64,000 nt of DNA, taken from contig NC_057863.1 of the NCBI RefSeq assembly GCF_019393635.1, positions 3,460,334 to 3,524,333 of the forward strand, read 5' to 3'. The translations under genes and the position numbers were made by a program. The first letter of the stretch is position 1; every line of letters starts with the position of its first letter. Below, in pieces: positions 31,329 through 45,008 of this stretch. This stretch comes from Dromiciops gliroides. Taxonomy: Eukaryota; Chordata; Mammalia; Microbiotheria; Microbiotheriidae. The notes beneath the pieces were generated by a model. The model saw nothing but the letters and a program-made list of their open reading frames with translations, had not been told where the DNA came from and did not search any database.

Positions 31329-34317
31329 TCGCTTAAGGAGTTGCTTTAAGGAGTTTATGTTAAATGAAAAGTTATAATCCTAATCACATTAAGCCTCTGG
31401 TTAGGAAAATCCCTAGCATTTAGATCAAGATGTGGCCTTAATTTTACATTTATCTCTAGCTAATCTTTGATCCCTTTATGGTCAGAAACAGTATAGAGAG
31501 GCACTGGGGGGTGGGGGATTTGGGGAAAGAGCAGCTCTTAAAGAGGTGAGTCTAATGGTGGCATCAACTCATGTCTTCTGCACTGAGCTATCTGTCCTCT
31601 TGTGATCTTCATAGATCTCTCCCTGCTCTCAGTCATAGCTCAGCTCTCCTTTCTCCTCTCACAGTGTATGCTGGGGCTACTCATTCTTTTTAGTTTAGCT
31701 CTACCCAGCTCCTCCCCCTCAACCTTCCAGCTTCTAGCCCCAGGCTATATCTTCCTATTCTGAGACAACTCCTCAGAGTGTGACTAAACCCCTCACTTGA
31801 TAGAAAAGGACTAATTTCAGGAAGGGTGAGTATTTATTCATACCAAGTTCTGACTGTCAGATCCAATCAAGAACAGTTCTTGCCTAACAATGGTCATGAC
31901 TATAAAGCATTCACCCCTTCCTTACACTTCTCAAACTGAATAGGGTGAATCCTGCACCTGCCTTACTTCCTGGGCAGTGTTTACATCTATCAAACATGAA
32001 GTAGCCTTTTCCCGAGTTGTCTTCTTGACTTCAATAGAGTCTCTACTGTAAAAATAACAACAAACCAGTTTCTAATGAGATGTTGATCATGTCAAGTTGG
32101 CTATTACTATGACATTAATAAAGGAGTCTCTTAGACAAAGGGCATGATATCATCAGAATGAAGCTGTTTCCTCTAGAGGCTGAGTGACTCCCCCCCTTCC
32201 CTTCTCCCCACCCCCCCTCCCTCACCAATTTAACTGAGAATTGACTTTGTGTCCTGACTTCCCTGGGTACCAGAGAAAGAATTTGGGGGTTAGAAGAAGC
32301 AGCTCCTGAGTGGCTAACTCTGAAATATGAGGGGCTCAGCATTGATCTTATCTGGGTTTTTATAACTAAAAATCTGCTACCAGCACCAATGAAATCACAA
32401 ATCTATTAGCCCTATCTCTCACACTGCCTACTTTTGTGTGCACATCACTTATGTCTGAAGCAATGAGGAGACTCTGCAGATATTTGAGGCAGAAGGATGT
32501 GGTGATGGACAGACCAGCATCTTAGGAAAATGAATTTGGCAACTGTGTGGGAGGATAGATGGGATAGGGGAGAGCATGGGGGAGGCTGATGAGGGTGTTG
32601 GCGGGGTGAGTGGAGAGAAGGGAGTGGATGCAAGCTGTGTCATGGAAAGAATCTACAGGGTTAGAGATGGAGGAGGGGGAACAAGGTCAGGACAGGGGAG
32701 AAGTCGAGGATGACTGTGGCCATGGAGCAGAGCGAAAGAGAGGGTGGTGGTCTCCTTGACAGAAAGAGAGAAGAGAATGGGTCCTGTTTGGGCATGGTGA
32801 GTTGGAGATGTCTACTAGAGAGTCAGATAGAGATGCTCAACAGCAAACGGGTGATGGGAGAAAGTGTGGAGGAGAGTGGATTAGGGATGGTTATATAGAT
32901 TTGCCCCAGTAGCGCATGGTTGGTTGGCTACTTTGTGACCTCCGGAAGTCTGAGGGAGAAAATCTGGTAAAGTAAACTGGACTTGGAAGCAAAGGAACTG
33001 GGATTGAATCTTGGTTCTACCATTCCTGTGACCTCAGGGAAACCATTCTTGCTCTTTGGGCTAAATCTCCTTATCTGTGGAATGAAGGAATTGCTAAATA
33101 ACCTCTCCAGTCCTTTCTACTTTCACTTTTGCTGTTGACTCTCTGGTCAAGAGACCTTGTCCAAGTCCCTTCCCAATCTGGGCTTCCTCAATTTCCTCAT
33201 CAGTAAAATGGGAATGTCTTACGAAGAGATTTCCAAGTGTTCTTGGCATTCTGGAATCCTGTGCCTTTGTGTGGACAGTCTGTCCACCTGTTCAGGAACA
33301 CCTATTGTGGGGCAGGAGGGTTCCATGGGAAAGGAAGGCTGCCTCCTGCGGATGTGTTCTGGAAATGGCCACGAGGTGGTGCTGCTGCACCGCCTGGGGG
33401 GCAGCCTGCCCCTGACTGCTGAGCCCCGCCCCAGAGTCCTCTCCATCCTCCTATACTCCTCAGCTTGCATCCTCCCTCTGGCTGTTCCAGCGTCCTATGT
33501 CCCCCCTGGATCCCTAGGGAGTGGGTTCTCCTTGAGCAGGATTGGGGCTGGTCCAGGAGGCAGTGTGGTTGAGTGGGGCGGGCTGGCTCTGCAGGGGATC
33601 CAAGTTCAGATCCTGCCTTTGCTCATTTCTAGCTCTGGAGCCTGGGGCAGCTCACTCGACCCCTGTGACTCCAGCCAGGTTCTCCTTCTGTAAAATGAAG
33701 GGGCTCTCGGCTTCCTCCCTGCTTCCAGTCCTGTGTGGAAAGACCCACTGGTGCCCAGGTTAACAGTTACCTCGAGGGTGGTGTGGGTGGGCACAGGTGA
33801 GGATGCTGGCACGGGGCCTTCTCTTCCTTCTCCAACACTGGAAAGCAGACCTGCCTGGTTGCAGGGGGAGGGGAAGAAATCCTGCCAACCCCTCCTCAGC
33901 TCAGGCCGCATCTGGTCTCTGTTAAGGGATGGCAGGCAGGCCCCCTGCTCCTCCGGGGAAGGATGGACATCAGGGATATGTCCTGCATAGCAGGAACTCC
34001 TCCCTGGGAATCTGAGAGCCATCAGAGGCATAACACTAGCTCAGAGGGGAAGGACATGAGAGGGTGGTCTAAGCTCCCTCTCCCCAGGCTGCCCACCTGC
34101 CTGCCCCCATTCCTCCCCCAGCAGGCCTCCACCTCCCCTCTGGGAATGAACTTCTGCGGGGTCTCTGGTTACCCTGTCTGCGGGTCTGGCTCAGCCTCCT
34201 CTTGACTTTTAGCTGCTCTGAGCCCAGCAGCTAGCCCCACCCCCAGTAAAGCAGGAACAGGATGGGACTGTGACTTCAGTGCCCCCAACCCACTCTCCTG
34301 CACCCCAGAGCCCAGAT
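31329..34317. other. gene-free stretch
   Basis: No exon recognised. A piece of the unassigned ancient repeat lies at about 32450-32900 ('ggagatgtctactagagagt'). MIR-class fragments lie at about 33000-33220 and 33560-33700 (plus). The stretch 31850-32150 is AT-rich and unique. Confidence 0.4.
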
Positions 34318-34332
34318 GAAGGTTGAGTCTTT

Positions 34333-34478
34333 GTTTTGGGTGAGGCAATTGGGGTTAAGTGACTTGCCCAGGGTCACACAGCTAGTGTGACACAGTCAAG
34401 TGTCTGAGACCGGATTTGAACTCAGGTCCTCCTGACTCCAGGGCCAGTGCTCTGTCCACTGCACCACCTAGCTGCCCA
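34333..34478 (-). mobile_element. marsupial tRNA-derived SINE with perfect 15-bp target-site duplication
   Basis: Reverse copy from GAGGCAATTGGGGTTAAGTG to CACCTAGCTGCCCA. The flanks GAAGGTTGAGTCTTT lie at 34318-34332 and 34479-34493. It carries an extra GTGACACA duplication inside the CORE-like part, near 34386. Confidence 0.93.
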
Positions 34479-34624
34479 GAAGGTTGAGTCTTTAAGACAG
34501 CTCTGACTTGTCTGGGGCAAGGAGAGCCTTCTGAGGTCTGTCGATGCCTCCCTACCCCCATGCCTTGCCTGAATGACACCACCTTCTCTTTTCTTTGTCC
34601 ACTGGGTTCTCCTTTGGCATGTCC

Positions 34625-34865
34625 ATGCCTCCTCCCCTCCCTCCTTCCCTCCCTCCCTCTTTCCCTCCCTTCTTCCTCCCTTGCTTCCCCTCCCTCCCTC
34701 TTTCTTTCCCTCCCCCGCCCTCCTTCCCTCCATCTTTCTGCTTCCTTCCCATCTCCACCTTCCTTCACCTCCCTCCCCTCCTTTCCTTCCATCTCTTCTC
34801 CCTCCCCCTTCCTCCTCTCTTTCCAGTCTCCTCTCTCCCTCTGCAGCCTTCTCGCCTCCATTTTT
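34625..34865. repeat. pyrimidine-rich (CCCT)n-like tract
   Basis: About 240 bases of almost pure C/T on the plus strand, with CCCTCCCT and CTTCC blocks. Confidence 0.85.
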
Positions 34866-35080
34866 CTCTTATCTTGACCTACATCTCAAACACGTTTTGA
34901 GCTGATGTGTTTATCCAAGGCAGCAGCAGTAGGAGAGAATGGGACCTATAGAGAACCTCCCCATATGGGAGGCTCAGATAAGTGTGTGCACCAGCAGGCG
35001 TGTGCATGTGTGCATTCACATGTGTGTATGTGGATGTTGGGGAGAGGGAAGGTGGGAAAAGTATGTATAGACTCCTCCAT

Positions 35081-35119
35081 ACATGTGTGTGTGTGTATGT
35101 GTGTGTGTGTAATGTGTGT

Positions 35120-35158
<39 letters not shown>
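35081..35158. repeat. (GT)n microsatellite
   Basis: GT units with a few A interruptions, then about 14 uninterrupted GT units. Confidence 0.9.
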
Positions 35159-35159
<1 letters not shown>

Positions 35160-35162
<3 letters not shown>

Positions 35163-38100
35163 CGAGCACCTGGTGCTTGGCTGGGGTTTCATTCCTCAGA
35201 CACTGTAAAGGCTTTAAAGGCCAGGAGCCCACTGGGCCTTTAGCATGGAGTTCTTTCAGACTCTGTTTTCCCAGTCTTCTTTCCATGGGGCCTGTGGTCA
35301 CACGGAGACGATTTCTTTGGGGAAACCTAGGTAAGAGGGCACTTCTTTTCCTGAGGAGGAGACCAGGACTTCGTCCTTGTTGATCCCCGTGATGGAACAG
35401 TGTCCTGTCAACGACAAGGGGAGTTCCAAAACCCTCCCAGGAGATCCAGGTCAATGCACAGAAACTATTTTGGCTCTGTCAGGGAAACCTTCCTTAGCAG
35501 GTGAGCTGTCCCAGTGTGGAGGGGGCCACCTTAGGAGGTCCTAGCTCCCTCCCCCCCCCCCCAGAGGTCTGTGAGCAGAGGCTGGACAATTGCTTGTCAT
35601 ACTTATTGGAGAAGGAATTCCTTTCATATGCCGGTTGACTAGATGCCCCCAAGGTCTCTTGTAGCTCTCTGTGAAGAGTGGTCAGCTGGCCAGCCAAGAT
35701 TTGGGGGCACAAGGGGTGCTGTAGACCCTACAGGGGCAGCCAGACAAGCTTGTGCCATCTGGAGCTGAAACAAGAGGAGCAGAGCATCCTGGACCAGGTG
35801 GGTGCAGGCCTGACCTGTGTGCTCAGGCCACATGCTCAGTGCCATCACTGGAGAAGAAGCTTCAAGAGTTGGAGAGCAGCCGGGGTTGGGGGGTGAAGGG
35901 GGGGTCATGACTCCTGAGGACCGGCTAGAAGAGCTGGCCCTGGTGGCCTGAGGAGACTTGGGAGGGCAAAAGGGCTGAATCTGGGGATCTGGAGGTGGGA
36001 GGAGTCTGCTGCTGCCCCTGCTGCCCCTGCTGCAAAGAGCCCAATTTAGGCTCAATTTAATCTTCCTACATTGCAGGTCCTATGTCCAGAGCAGCTATCA
36101 ATTCCAGCCTCTTTGCTCTAGCTGAAGTCCCTCCAAGTGCATGTGTGCTTGCACATGCATATGCACACTGTGATCTGTGCATGCACATAAGACACGCACG
36201 TGTGCACACGAGTGTGCAGGCATACATCTGCGTGGAAGGATCCATGCACATGTCCACACATGGGTGTGCACGAGTGTGATTGCATGTATTCATGTGCATA
36301 CCTGTGTGGGCACACGTGTGATTGTGTGTGTGTTTGTCAAGGAGAAGGGGGCACAGGAAGTAGAATCTTCCCTAAAGTGGGTTGAGAACACAGGATGTGT
36401 CTTAAAGCCTGAGATCCAGGCTGCCCTGACTCTTTGGGGGGGGGGCATGGAGCACAGATGCCTTGAGAGCCCAGCTGTGGCCCCATACATCCTGTCCTCA
36501 TCTCCCTAAGATCTTGAAGAATGGTCTTCTCAGGAAGGTCAGTCCCAGAGGCTGATTTACGGCTGTTTGATGGAGAGAGGAGGCTTGTTCAATTCTGTTG
36601 GAGGGGAGGGATTAAGGGGGGGCCTCCAAGCCAGGCAGGGGCTGGGGGATGCTGACTTATACCTGCCTCCCACCATGAGTAACCCTGGTGAGCTCAGACA
36701 ACTGCCCCCACATCATCTCAGAAAAATGGGAGGAAACCTGCCCCAAACCTCCCTCTCCCCATTTCTGGTTGATTCTGTTTGGCCAGAGGGGAGGCCATTC
36801 GGTGAGAAATTCTGTGCAATAAATACATCAGTAGAGATCTCTTTTTTTAAAGCAGTCTGCTTAGCACACATGTGTGCGAGTCCAGATGTGACTTTATTGG
36901 TTGGGGAAGGCAGCTCGAGAGCTCAGAGCTGGGCTGCGATTTCCTGTATTGGAATAATGCCCTGTCATCAGGGGCCAATGCACGGAAATCAGACCAGGTG
37001 TGGACCTTGTGGGTGTCAGCGAATAGTTCCCGAGGCCTCCCTAGACCTGCCAGGGAGCCCTGAGTGCTGGGGATGGGGGAAGGTGGGACTTTCCTCCTGT
37101 TTTGCCACCAAAGCTTCCTAAGGATGGTGTGTGTCAAGGGAGGCTCTGACTTGGATGTGGGTGAGACACATTCCCACTGGTGCCCAGGCTTGAGCAGGGG
37201 ATTCAGGGCAGAGAAGGGGGAGGGCCCCTTTCCTCCTCCTGCCTCTGCCCTGAGGGGTCTGGGGGGATTTCTGTTGGGATCCTGGCTGAGGAATGAGCCT
37301 TGAAATGAACCCTGCTAATCACAGAACTGAAGAGGTGGGAGGGGCCTCCCCCTACCCATAACATGTGATTAGCCAGCTTGGGCTTGAGGAGTCCATGACC
37401 TCTCAGCTCACTTCGGGGCAGCCTGGGGTGTTGGGAAGTCTTCTCCAACGACATTGAGCCTGGATCAACCTTTAAACTCTGCTCATATTTCTGGTTCTGC
37501 TCTATGGGGCCCAGCAGAGAAATTCTGATCTCCCTCTGTGTGCCACTCCATCCATTCCCTGACCAGTCTTCAGAATAACTATTGTCCTTTGAACCAAAAG
37601 TTTTTCTGACTAGGGCTAGTTCTCTATCCACTAGGTTCCACTGCCTCTCTTCCTAACCCATAAATGGGGACAATGAATTTAATTGTTAAGACAAAACTTT
37701 GGAAACTTTAAGATACCATGGAAATGATATATTATTATTTCTTAGAAGTTATAATGACATTAAAATACTATTAGACCAAGGTTTTCGGGGACAACAGAAA
37801 CTATTTTACTATTGGAAGCAAAACAAACTTGCAATTCTTGGAGCAGAAGCTCCCTTTTGACACAAGTGTCCTGGAGATACTTTGGGGGCCTCTCACTTCT
37901 TTGGCTCATCGTCTCTACCAGAAAAGCTTGGAGAACATCAGTGTTTAAGACTCCCCAGGGGTAGCCACCAGATCCCCTTACAAGCACATGGGTTCACAAA
38001 GGTCATGTCATGAGCAGCTTTATAGACAAGTTAAGGGAAATAGATAGACCTTATACACTCATCAATAAAAAGCACTGATGTCCCTAGGGATATGCTCTTC

Positions 38101-39006
38101 TCCTGGCACAGACTTAGAGTATTGCTCTATCTAACTACTGATCTAAAGGTCCTCCCTTCTGTGGTCCTCTCCCCCTCTGTGGGCCTGATGCAGCTCTCCT
38201 TTTCTCTCCCCCAGGGACTGGTCATCTCTCAACTTTCCACCACCAAGCCCTTATTCCTAGTTGGTGGCCCCTGCTGTTGGATGGTTCTGTATCCTTGAGC
38301 ACAGGTGCTCCTCATCGACCCCTTTTTGATGTATATAACATGCCCTCCAGTGTCATATATCCCAGCTCTTCTCTGGAAGAAAGTACTCATACCCCTTCTT
38401 GGGGGACCAGTTGTCCAACTTGGGCTATTTGGTAATTAGTGACCAAGAGTATTTTTCATAGCTCCTTGCCCCACTTACACCTCCTTTTTCTCAAACCTTC
38501 TTTTGCATATGATCCCAGCACCCCATACCTCAAAGGCAAACTTCTTGGAGGACTGAGGCACTTGTGTTCCATCTTAGTCTCTATCTAATCACATACACTT
38601 AAGGTGAGTTCCTGCTGCATGCCTCCTCTGTTCTCCTGAGTCTGGACATTGCTTCCCTTCTCCTCCAGCTGTGAGTTTGGGGAGAGGCACACCAACACTC
38701 CTCCCTCCTGGATCCTCCTCCTAGCTCTCAACTTTCCTTCAGGCCACCTGTACCTTATTATTGAAAAGGAAATGAGGTCAGCCTATCATTCAATGCTCAT
38801 TCTGGCAACATCCATGCTGTCTCCTAGAGATTGCTGCTTCCTTTGCTAGGTGCTTACCAACCATCTCTTTAATCATCTATTGCAGAATTTGTGTTAGGAA
38901 CCAATGACAGTCCCATTGGTCTAACTATAGTTAGTAGATTGTTCCTGCCCCCTCCTTTTAAAGAGCATAATTCCCTTCAGTCCTTCAGGGACTCCCTTCT
39001 TTTCCA
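35160..39006. other. gene-free stretch
   Basis: No exon recognised; the 184-codon plus frame at 36567-37121 has no family features or plausible composition. A second TG/CA alternating tract lies at about 36135-36340. The region 37680-37800 is AT-rich and unique. Confidence 0.4.
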
Positions 39007-39175
39007 CTTTCTTTCTTTCTTTCTTCCTTTCTTTTTTGTGAGGCAATTGGGGTTAAGTGACTTGCCCAGGGTCACACAGCTAGTAAATGTTAAGTGTCTG
39101 AGACCGGATTTGAACTCAAGTCCTCCTGAATCCAGGGCCAGTGCTCTAACCACTGCACCACCTAGCTGCCCCCCC
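39003..39175 (-). mobile_element. marsupial tRNA-derived SINE
   Basis: Reverse copy with a (CTTT)n-like tail, GAGGCAATTGGGGTTAAGTG, GCACCACCTAGCTGCCCC. Well preserved. Confidence 0.88.
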
Positions 39176-39728
39176 TCCATGTTCTTTCAAGCCACTTCTA
39201 GTGACTCTTCTGTCTCATTTGCCATGTCTCTTAGTATCTGAGGATGGAGTTTGCTGGGGCCAGGTGCCCTAGACTCAGCCAGGGCAGCTAGGTGCTCATT
39301 CTTTGTCTCTACTGTGATGCTTAAAGATTTGGCCCTCACACTACAGAATCCATGCTTGTTGTTATTGGTCCAGTCCTTCCCAGTGCAAGAAGAATTCTCC
39401 TTAGCCAAGAAAACAGAACCAAAATTCAAGTTACTCTGTCTTCTCTCTGTCATCAGCTACCATTTCCGAAGGACCAGCCTCGTTCATTTGAGAGATTTTT
39501 ATGATCAGAGGCACTGGTCCCCATGATGAAAATTTTGGGTTGTGGAATCTCATGCAGAACATCTATTAATATGTGGAGACTTTGTGATCAGCCTCTATAA
39601 TAATGTCACCAGACATCCTCATTTATTGTAGTAAGTTTGAGGTGTGTGTGTGTGTTCATAGATTACTACTGCCTCTTTTCAGTGTGGGTATTTAACCCAG
39701 TCAGTAAGTAACAGAAAGTAACAGAGCT

Positions 39729-39876
39729 TGGGGCAGCTGGGTAGCTCAGTGTATACAGCACCAGCCCTGGATTCAGGAGGACCTGAGTTCAGATCTGGCC
39801 TCAGACACTTGACACTAGTTGTGTGACTCTGGGCAAGTCATTTAACCCCAATTGCCTCACCAAAAAAGAAAGAAAA
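39729..39876 (+). mobile_element. marsupial tRNA-derived SINE with perfect 15-bp target-site duplication
   Basis: Plus-strand copy (GGGGCAGCTGGGTAGCTCAG to AACCCCAATTGCCTCACC plus an A-rich tail). The flanks GAAAGTAACAGAGCT lie at 39714-39728 and 39877-39891. Confidence 0.93.
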
Positions 39877-39891
39877 GAAAGTAACAGAGCT

Positions 39892-41400
39892 ATTGAAGTT
39901 TCTGGGTGAGAGAAGGAAAGAAGAGGTAGAAGCCTGAGGAGAAAGATTGAGTTTGGGAGAATAGGAAAGCCTTCCTCCCTCCAAACTGTATCCAATGATA
40001 CTTCTATAGCAGGGTCAGATGAGGAGAAGTCTACTCTTTATGGTGCACTATACAAAAAGCAGATGTCCATCTGATTAGGAACTGTCCAAGGCTTCACAAC
40101 TGAGAGCTGGGATCCAAGACTGGTTTCTCCTGGTCACTATGCTGGTGGCTAAGGTTTGTCATTGTGGCAAGAGGACGGGAGAAAGGAGCAGCACAGCCAT
40201 GTAGATGGTGTGGAGCCCAGGACTGCCAGATGAGGAAGGTGACAACTGAGCTGTGAGAGGCAAGATGACAAACTTCCAAGTTTCAGAAACTACTCGGTCT
40301 GTTAGTGGCAACTGGAGGCCACAGACCTAAAGCTACACATGAACAGCGGATACCACATCTGCCATGATGCCTCTTCCCACTTCTCCCCAGCACAGGTACT
40401 CCCAGGTTGTTGGTAAGAGCCTAGAGTGGTGGGAGGAGATGAACATCCTCCTTAGACTAAGCTGAGAAAGAGGATCTCATTTACACACTGAGGCAGGTTA
40501 GTGTAATGGTGACAGTGTGTTCCTAGAGTTGGGAAGTCTTGGGTTCAAATCCCACTTCAGACTCTTTCATTGGCCTAAGTCTAGCTTTATTACTCATTTT
40601 TGCTAAATCAGCCCCTTCTGATTGATCCTCTGAGGTGGCTTTACCCACCTCATGTTTCTGGGTCTCATGTGACTTGGGGTGCAGAAAGTGGATGCTATGT
40701 CAGCCCCCTAAATATAGTTCAGAAATAGCCCTTAGGTCTAAAGAGAGGGACACAGAGGGCAGCTTTGGGAGGCCAGGCTCCCGGACTCTCCTCCTATTCT
40801 CTACTCTCTGGACCAGATCCTGGCTCTAAAGGTGTGGCCAGCCCAGCCCAGCCCAGCCCAGTCCAGCTAATGAAGGAAGGCTGAAACCTGAGTGGTAGGG
40901 ATAATGCGACATCCAGCGGCTGTTTAGTGAGACTTTGAAGCTTCAGGGTCCTGGGTTGGTTTGCTACTCTGCTGAGATGCTACCAGCTGCACACATCCAG
41001 AGACACCTACCTGGGGCATAGGGCTGCCATCATCTGGGCAGGTGAGGAGAAGGCTGCTCACATTTCTGCAGCTGGATGGATCAGGAGAGTCTCTGCTAAA
41101 GGATCGCTTTGGTCCTCAACCACTCTGGTCACCCCAGCAGTGGCCACTGAGGGAAAGAGCTCATGTAACAGAATCATTGGGAGGAGAGGACTAACACTTT
41201 AGAGCTAGGGGTCTTGGGAGCTCATCTAGTTCAACTCTTTCTTTTTGCATAAAAGGAAAGTGAAGCCCAAGGAAAGGAAGTAACCCTATAGTTGGAGGGG
41301 GAGATTGTAGAGTGGAGGTGTTTTTCTACCACACCAGTCCACAACAAAATATCAACAGAGTGAAAGAATTGGGGCTTAAAGGGAGCTAAGGCCTCCCCTA
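39892..41400. other. gene-free stretch
   Basis: No exon recognised. A MIR-like start lies at about 40495-40580. A short (CCCAG)n run of four to five units lies at about 40841-40862. Confidence 0.4.
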
Positions 41401-44400
41401 GTCGGGGAGATGAGAGCCAAGGTTTCCAGCCTCCCACCCCCAGGGCAGACTTGCTGTGAAGTCATCACCAAGGGCACGGTCACAGAGACAACAGTCCTGT
41501 CACCACACAACAGCCAGTTGTCCAAGAGTGGCCAGAGAGACCACTTGCACGTTGGGGGTGGAGATGGTCAAGTCACTTTGGGAGGACGCCGGACCTCTGG
41601 ACTCCTCAGGGAAACCTTGCTGCAGGTTCCCACTGACAGATGCAGGGGATCCTGCCGCTGAATGCCCACCCCTCTTAACTGTTGGCTTCCTAGTCGTTGA
41701 ATGTAGCCAAAAATATCCTCGGTCTTTTGAAGTGCTTATTGGCAAAGCCGATTCCATCTTGGCTGGCGCTCGGAGCAGTTCCTCATGTGGGGCTTCTCCG
41801 CAGGGCTGTAATTGAACCAAGTAAGAATCAGCCCCCCTGGGCATTCTTACTTTCATCTCAGAGTCACATTTTAAATTTATATTTATAAAAAAGCAGGGAC
41901 AGGGGCCAGCCAAGCTTACAGAGCTGACGACGCACCAGCAGAGACAGAGCGACGGATGCTGGTTGTGGTCTAGAGGAGGGTGCCTGCCCCAACCAGCTCG
42001 GCCACCACTGAAGGCAAATGCTCTTAGCCCAACCACTGAATGCACAACACGGACTTCGGAGGTCCAGAGTGTCCTTTGCTCTTCCCGTCATCTCACCCTG
42101 AACCAGACAAATGAGCATATGCTAAGAGAGGTCTGAGGCAAGAGGGTCTGCGCGTGAGCAGATGACCAACAGCCCTTGGGCTCAGGATCTTCTTCTGAGC
42201 CTCACTAACCCCGAACGGAGTGGCAGGAGAGCAGGATTCCGTCAGCCTCGATTTCCTAATCTGGAAGATGGAATCAGCATTTTGCAATAACTTCTCCACA
42301 GGACTAGAACCCTCAGTCTTAGTCATGCAAACAATGAAGTGTGAGTCATAATTCTACACCACCCCCCTCCCCGCCCCAAGTTCCCCTTCAGCTGCTGACA
42401 AATTGGGCGATCGCACGTCTCCTTCCTCTCCTGCGGAGGTCTAAGCAAATCCCGCTTCTCCATTGCCGTTCAATCCTACGTAACATTGTTATTCTTCCCG
42501 CTGCGTCTGGAGACCGTTTCTTTCTAGTCTGAGCCGGGATGGGAACATGTGGCCGGCATCTGTGCAGGGAGCTCGGGGGCAGAGCCTCCCAGAGGTGCTC
42601 AAGACAGTGCCCAGAAAGGCCTAGAAGCGGGCGATCACTATAGCCGCGGGCTTTGCCCTCTGCATAGCCTTCCGTAGATGCTAGAACGCTAACTCCTCGA
42701 GATATCCACCCCCTCTCCTGCCCTCCTTTTTAAATAGTCGCGCGGTGCTTCCCTAACTTCACCCTCCTTTCCTCCAGGTCTCATCCCACTCAGGCTGTGG
42801 AAGGCAGCAGGACACACGAGGCTTGCCCCGCGGGGGAGGGGAGAAGGCCAGGTGTGCTGCCCGCTCTCTGCTTTACCCCGGCTCTAGCTCACGTAAAGCC
42901 AGCCAGAGGTCTATTGGGTGCTCTTCCCCGGGACCTTTGGGTCATGCTCTCCAGCCCTCGTCCATCCCTTATTGCCCACACAGCTGGCCTTTCCTTCGCT
43001 CCTGGTGTTCTGCTCTCAGCTAGGCCGAAAGAAAGAAAGAAAAAAAAAAGAAAGGCTTCTTTTTATTCCCGGTGCCAGTCGGGGATTGGGGCACTCAGTT
43101 GCTCCCCAGTCTAGTCCCCTTTGGGGGAAGAAGAGGACACAATAGGAGAAGACAAGGGGAGCACCAACCCAGCCCAAGCCAAAGGTTCCCCTTCTGCCCT
43201 TGGGCGGGGAGGGGGACGTCATGCCTGGAGGGTGAGTGTCTAACGTCAAATATTTGTTGCCTGAATGAATGCAATTGATTTCAGCGAGTTGTTCGAGATG
43301 AAGCAGTTGTATTAAGAACCTTCACGCCAGGATATGAATGAGTCACAGTCTTTTAAACCCTCCCAGGGGCACTGACATTCACCAGGAGGATGTGGGTAGA
43401 GCCAAAGGGATAGAATATTGGCCAATGTTGCAAGGTGAAGCCAAGAGCTCTAAGGAGGCAGTCAGGGGGAGATGTCTGGGGGAGGGACTTCACACAGCCC
43501 CCTCCCCCTTTTGCTGGAAGTCCAAAGCTGAACCTGAATACAGGTAAGGCAAGGACTAGGAATTTATGGGGGGGGGGAGGTGTATCAAGGAATGGAGGGA
43601 GGGAACCTGGTCTGAGGAAGAAATGGACCTCTTTGGTCAGGGCACCCAAGGTTGCCTTTGTTGTAGTCATCCCTGCCCAGTCCTCTCCTGGCAGGAGAGG
43701 TGGACAGTTCCAAGCCCTGTAGCAGAAATAAAGAGAAGGAAGTCCAACCCAGTTCAAAACTAAGGTCAGGATTCAGTGGCCTCAGGGTCAACTTGAATCA
43801 ACAGAGGATTTAAAATGGAGACACAGGCAAAGTCTAGGAGCCTGGCAATCAGGAGGAGGCAACTGATCCTTTATTAACCTCACCAACCCTGGAATATTCT
43901 CAGTCCCAGCTCCCAGCAGTCCCTTAATTCCATTTAACCAGCATTTATTGAGCATTTGCTATGAGCCAGCCAGTCCGGCTACAAAGGCAGCACCAAAACA
44001 CTTTGGACTCCTCAGCCTGGTGGGGAAGCTCCTGAGGATTTAAAACAAACTATTACCATCTTTGGCTTTTATCCTTACTTTCAATTCACAGTGGGTCTTC
44101 CTCCCTCCCAGGTCCAGGGCTGGAGAGATCCTTTGAACAAAGAATACAAAAAAAAAAAAAAAGGAAAAAAGCCAGTTCAGCAAAACCAACCCATGTAGAA
44201 ACTGAGACATTCAATGCACTGCTCCACACCTCAGACCCCGCCTCTGCAAAGAAGGGAGCAAAGCACATTTTCTTACATCCTCTTTGGGCCAAGTCTGGCA
44301 GTCATCATTCCACAATTATTTGGGGGCCTTAGGATGTTTTGAAAATTCTGAGCGGAAAGTGGTGGGATCTCAAGATTCCAAATCCACTGTGGATTTCTCC

Positions 44401-44936
44401 CTCCCCACCCTCTCAGGGTCAGCTGGGTGGGATCACATGGAATCACATTGTCTGTAGGAATCTGGCCACTCCCGAGTTCTTAAGGACCCTCCAGTCTTCC
44501 CCTAAAATACTTTGGCAGAAGCCTTGTGGGTTTCCAAGTTGGTTTCTCAACATTGGGGCCAAACAACTGACATTTGCATCTTTTGTGACTCTGGGGAGGG
44601 AGAGGAAAGGCTCTCAGTCCAAGCCCATTGGCATGAGCTCAAGGAGACATGTCTCTGTCTTTCTTTCAGGTGGGTGCTGGGGCCCGTGGGAAAGATGAAG
44701 CTCCCTGAAAACCAACAAGGCCCCAGTTCCAAGAGGAAAGGTCGCCTCCTCCAAGCCCACCTACCCTCAGGTTATGCCTTTTGCCTGATGATGGGAGGGT
44801 TCCAGACTAAAAGACGAGAAACAATAGGGTGCAGTGGAATATTTCTCAATGGCGAATGATATTTATTCTACTAGCTGGCCAGCCAGTTCTGAGAAGAAAG
44901 GGATCGACGACTTTAAATACCATAGTGTGGGTGTGC

Positions 44937-44938
<2 letters not shown>

Positions 44939-45007
<69 letters not shown>
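44939..45007. repeat. (CA)n microsatellite
   Basis: About 34 uninterrupted CA units. Confidence 0.95.

Positions 45008-45008
<1 letters not shown>

Noticed and set aside
36567-37121. 184-codon plus-strand frame
   Set aside because: No signal, domain or repeat structure recognised, no splice context, and length within chance for this GC content.
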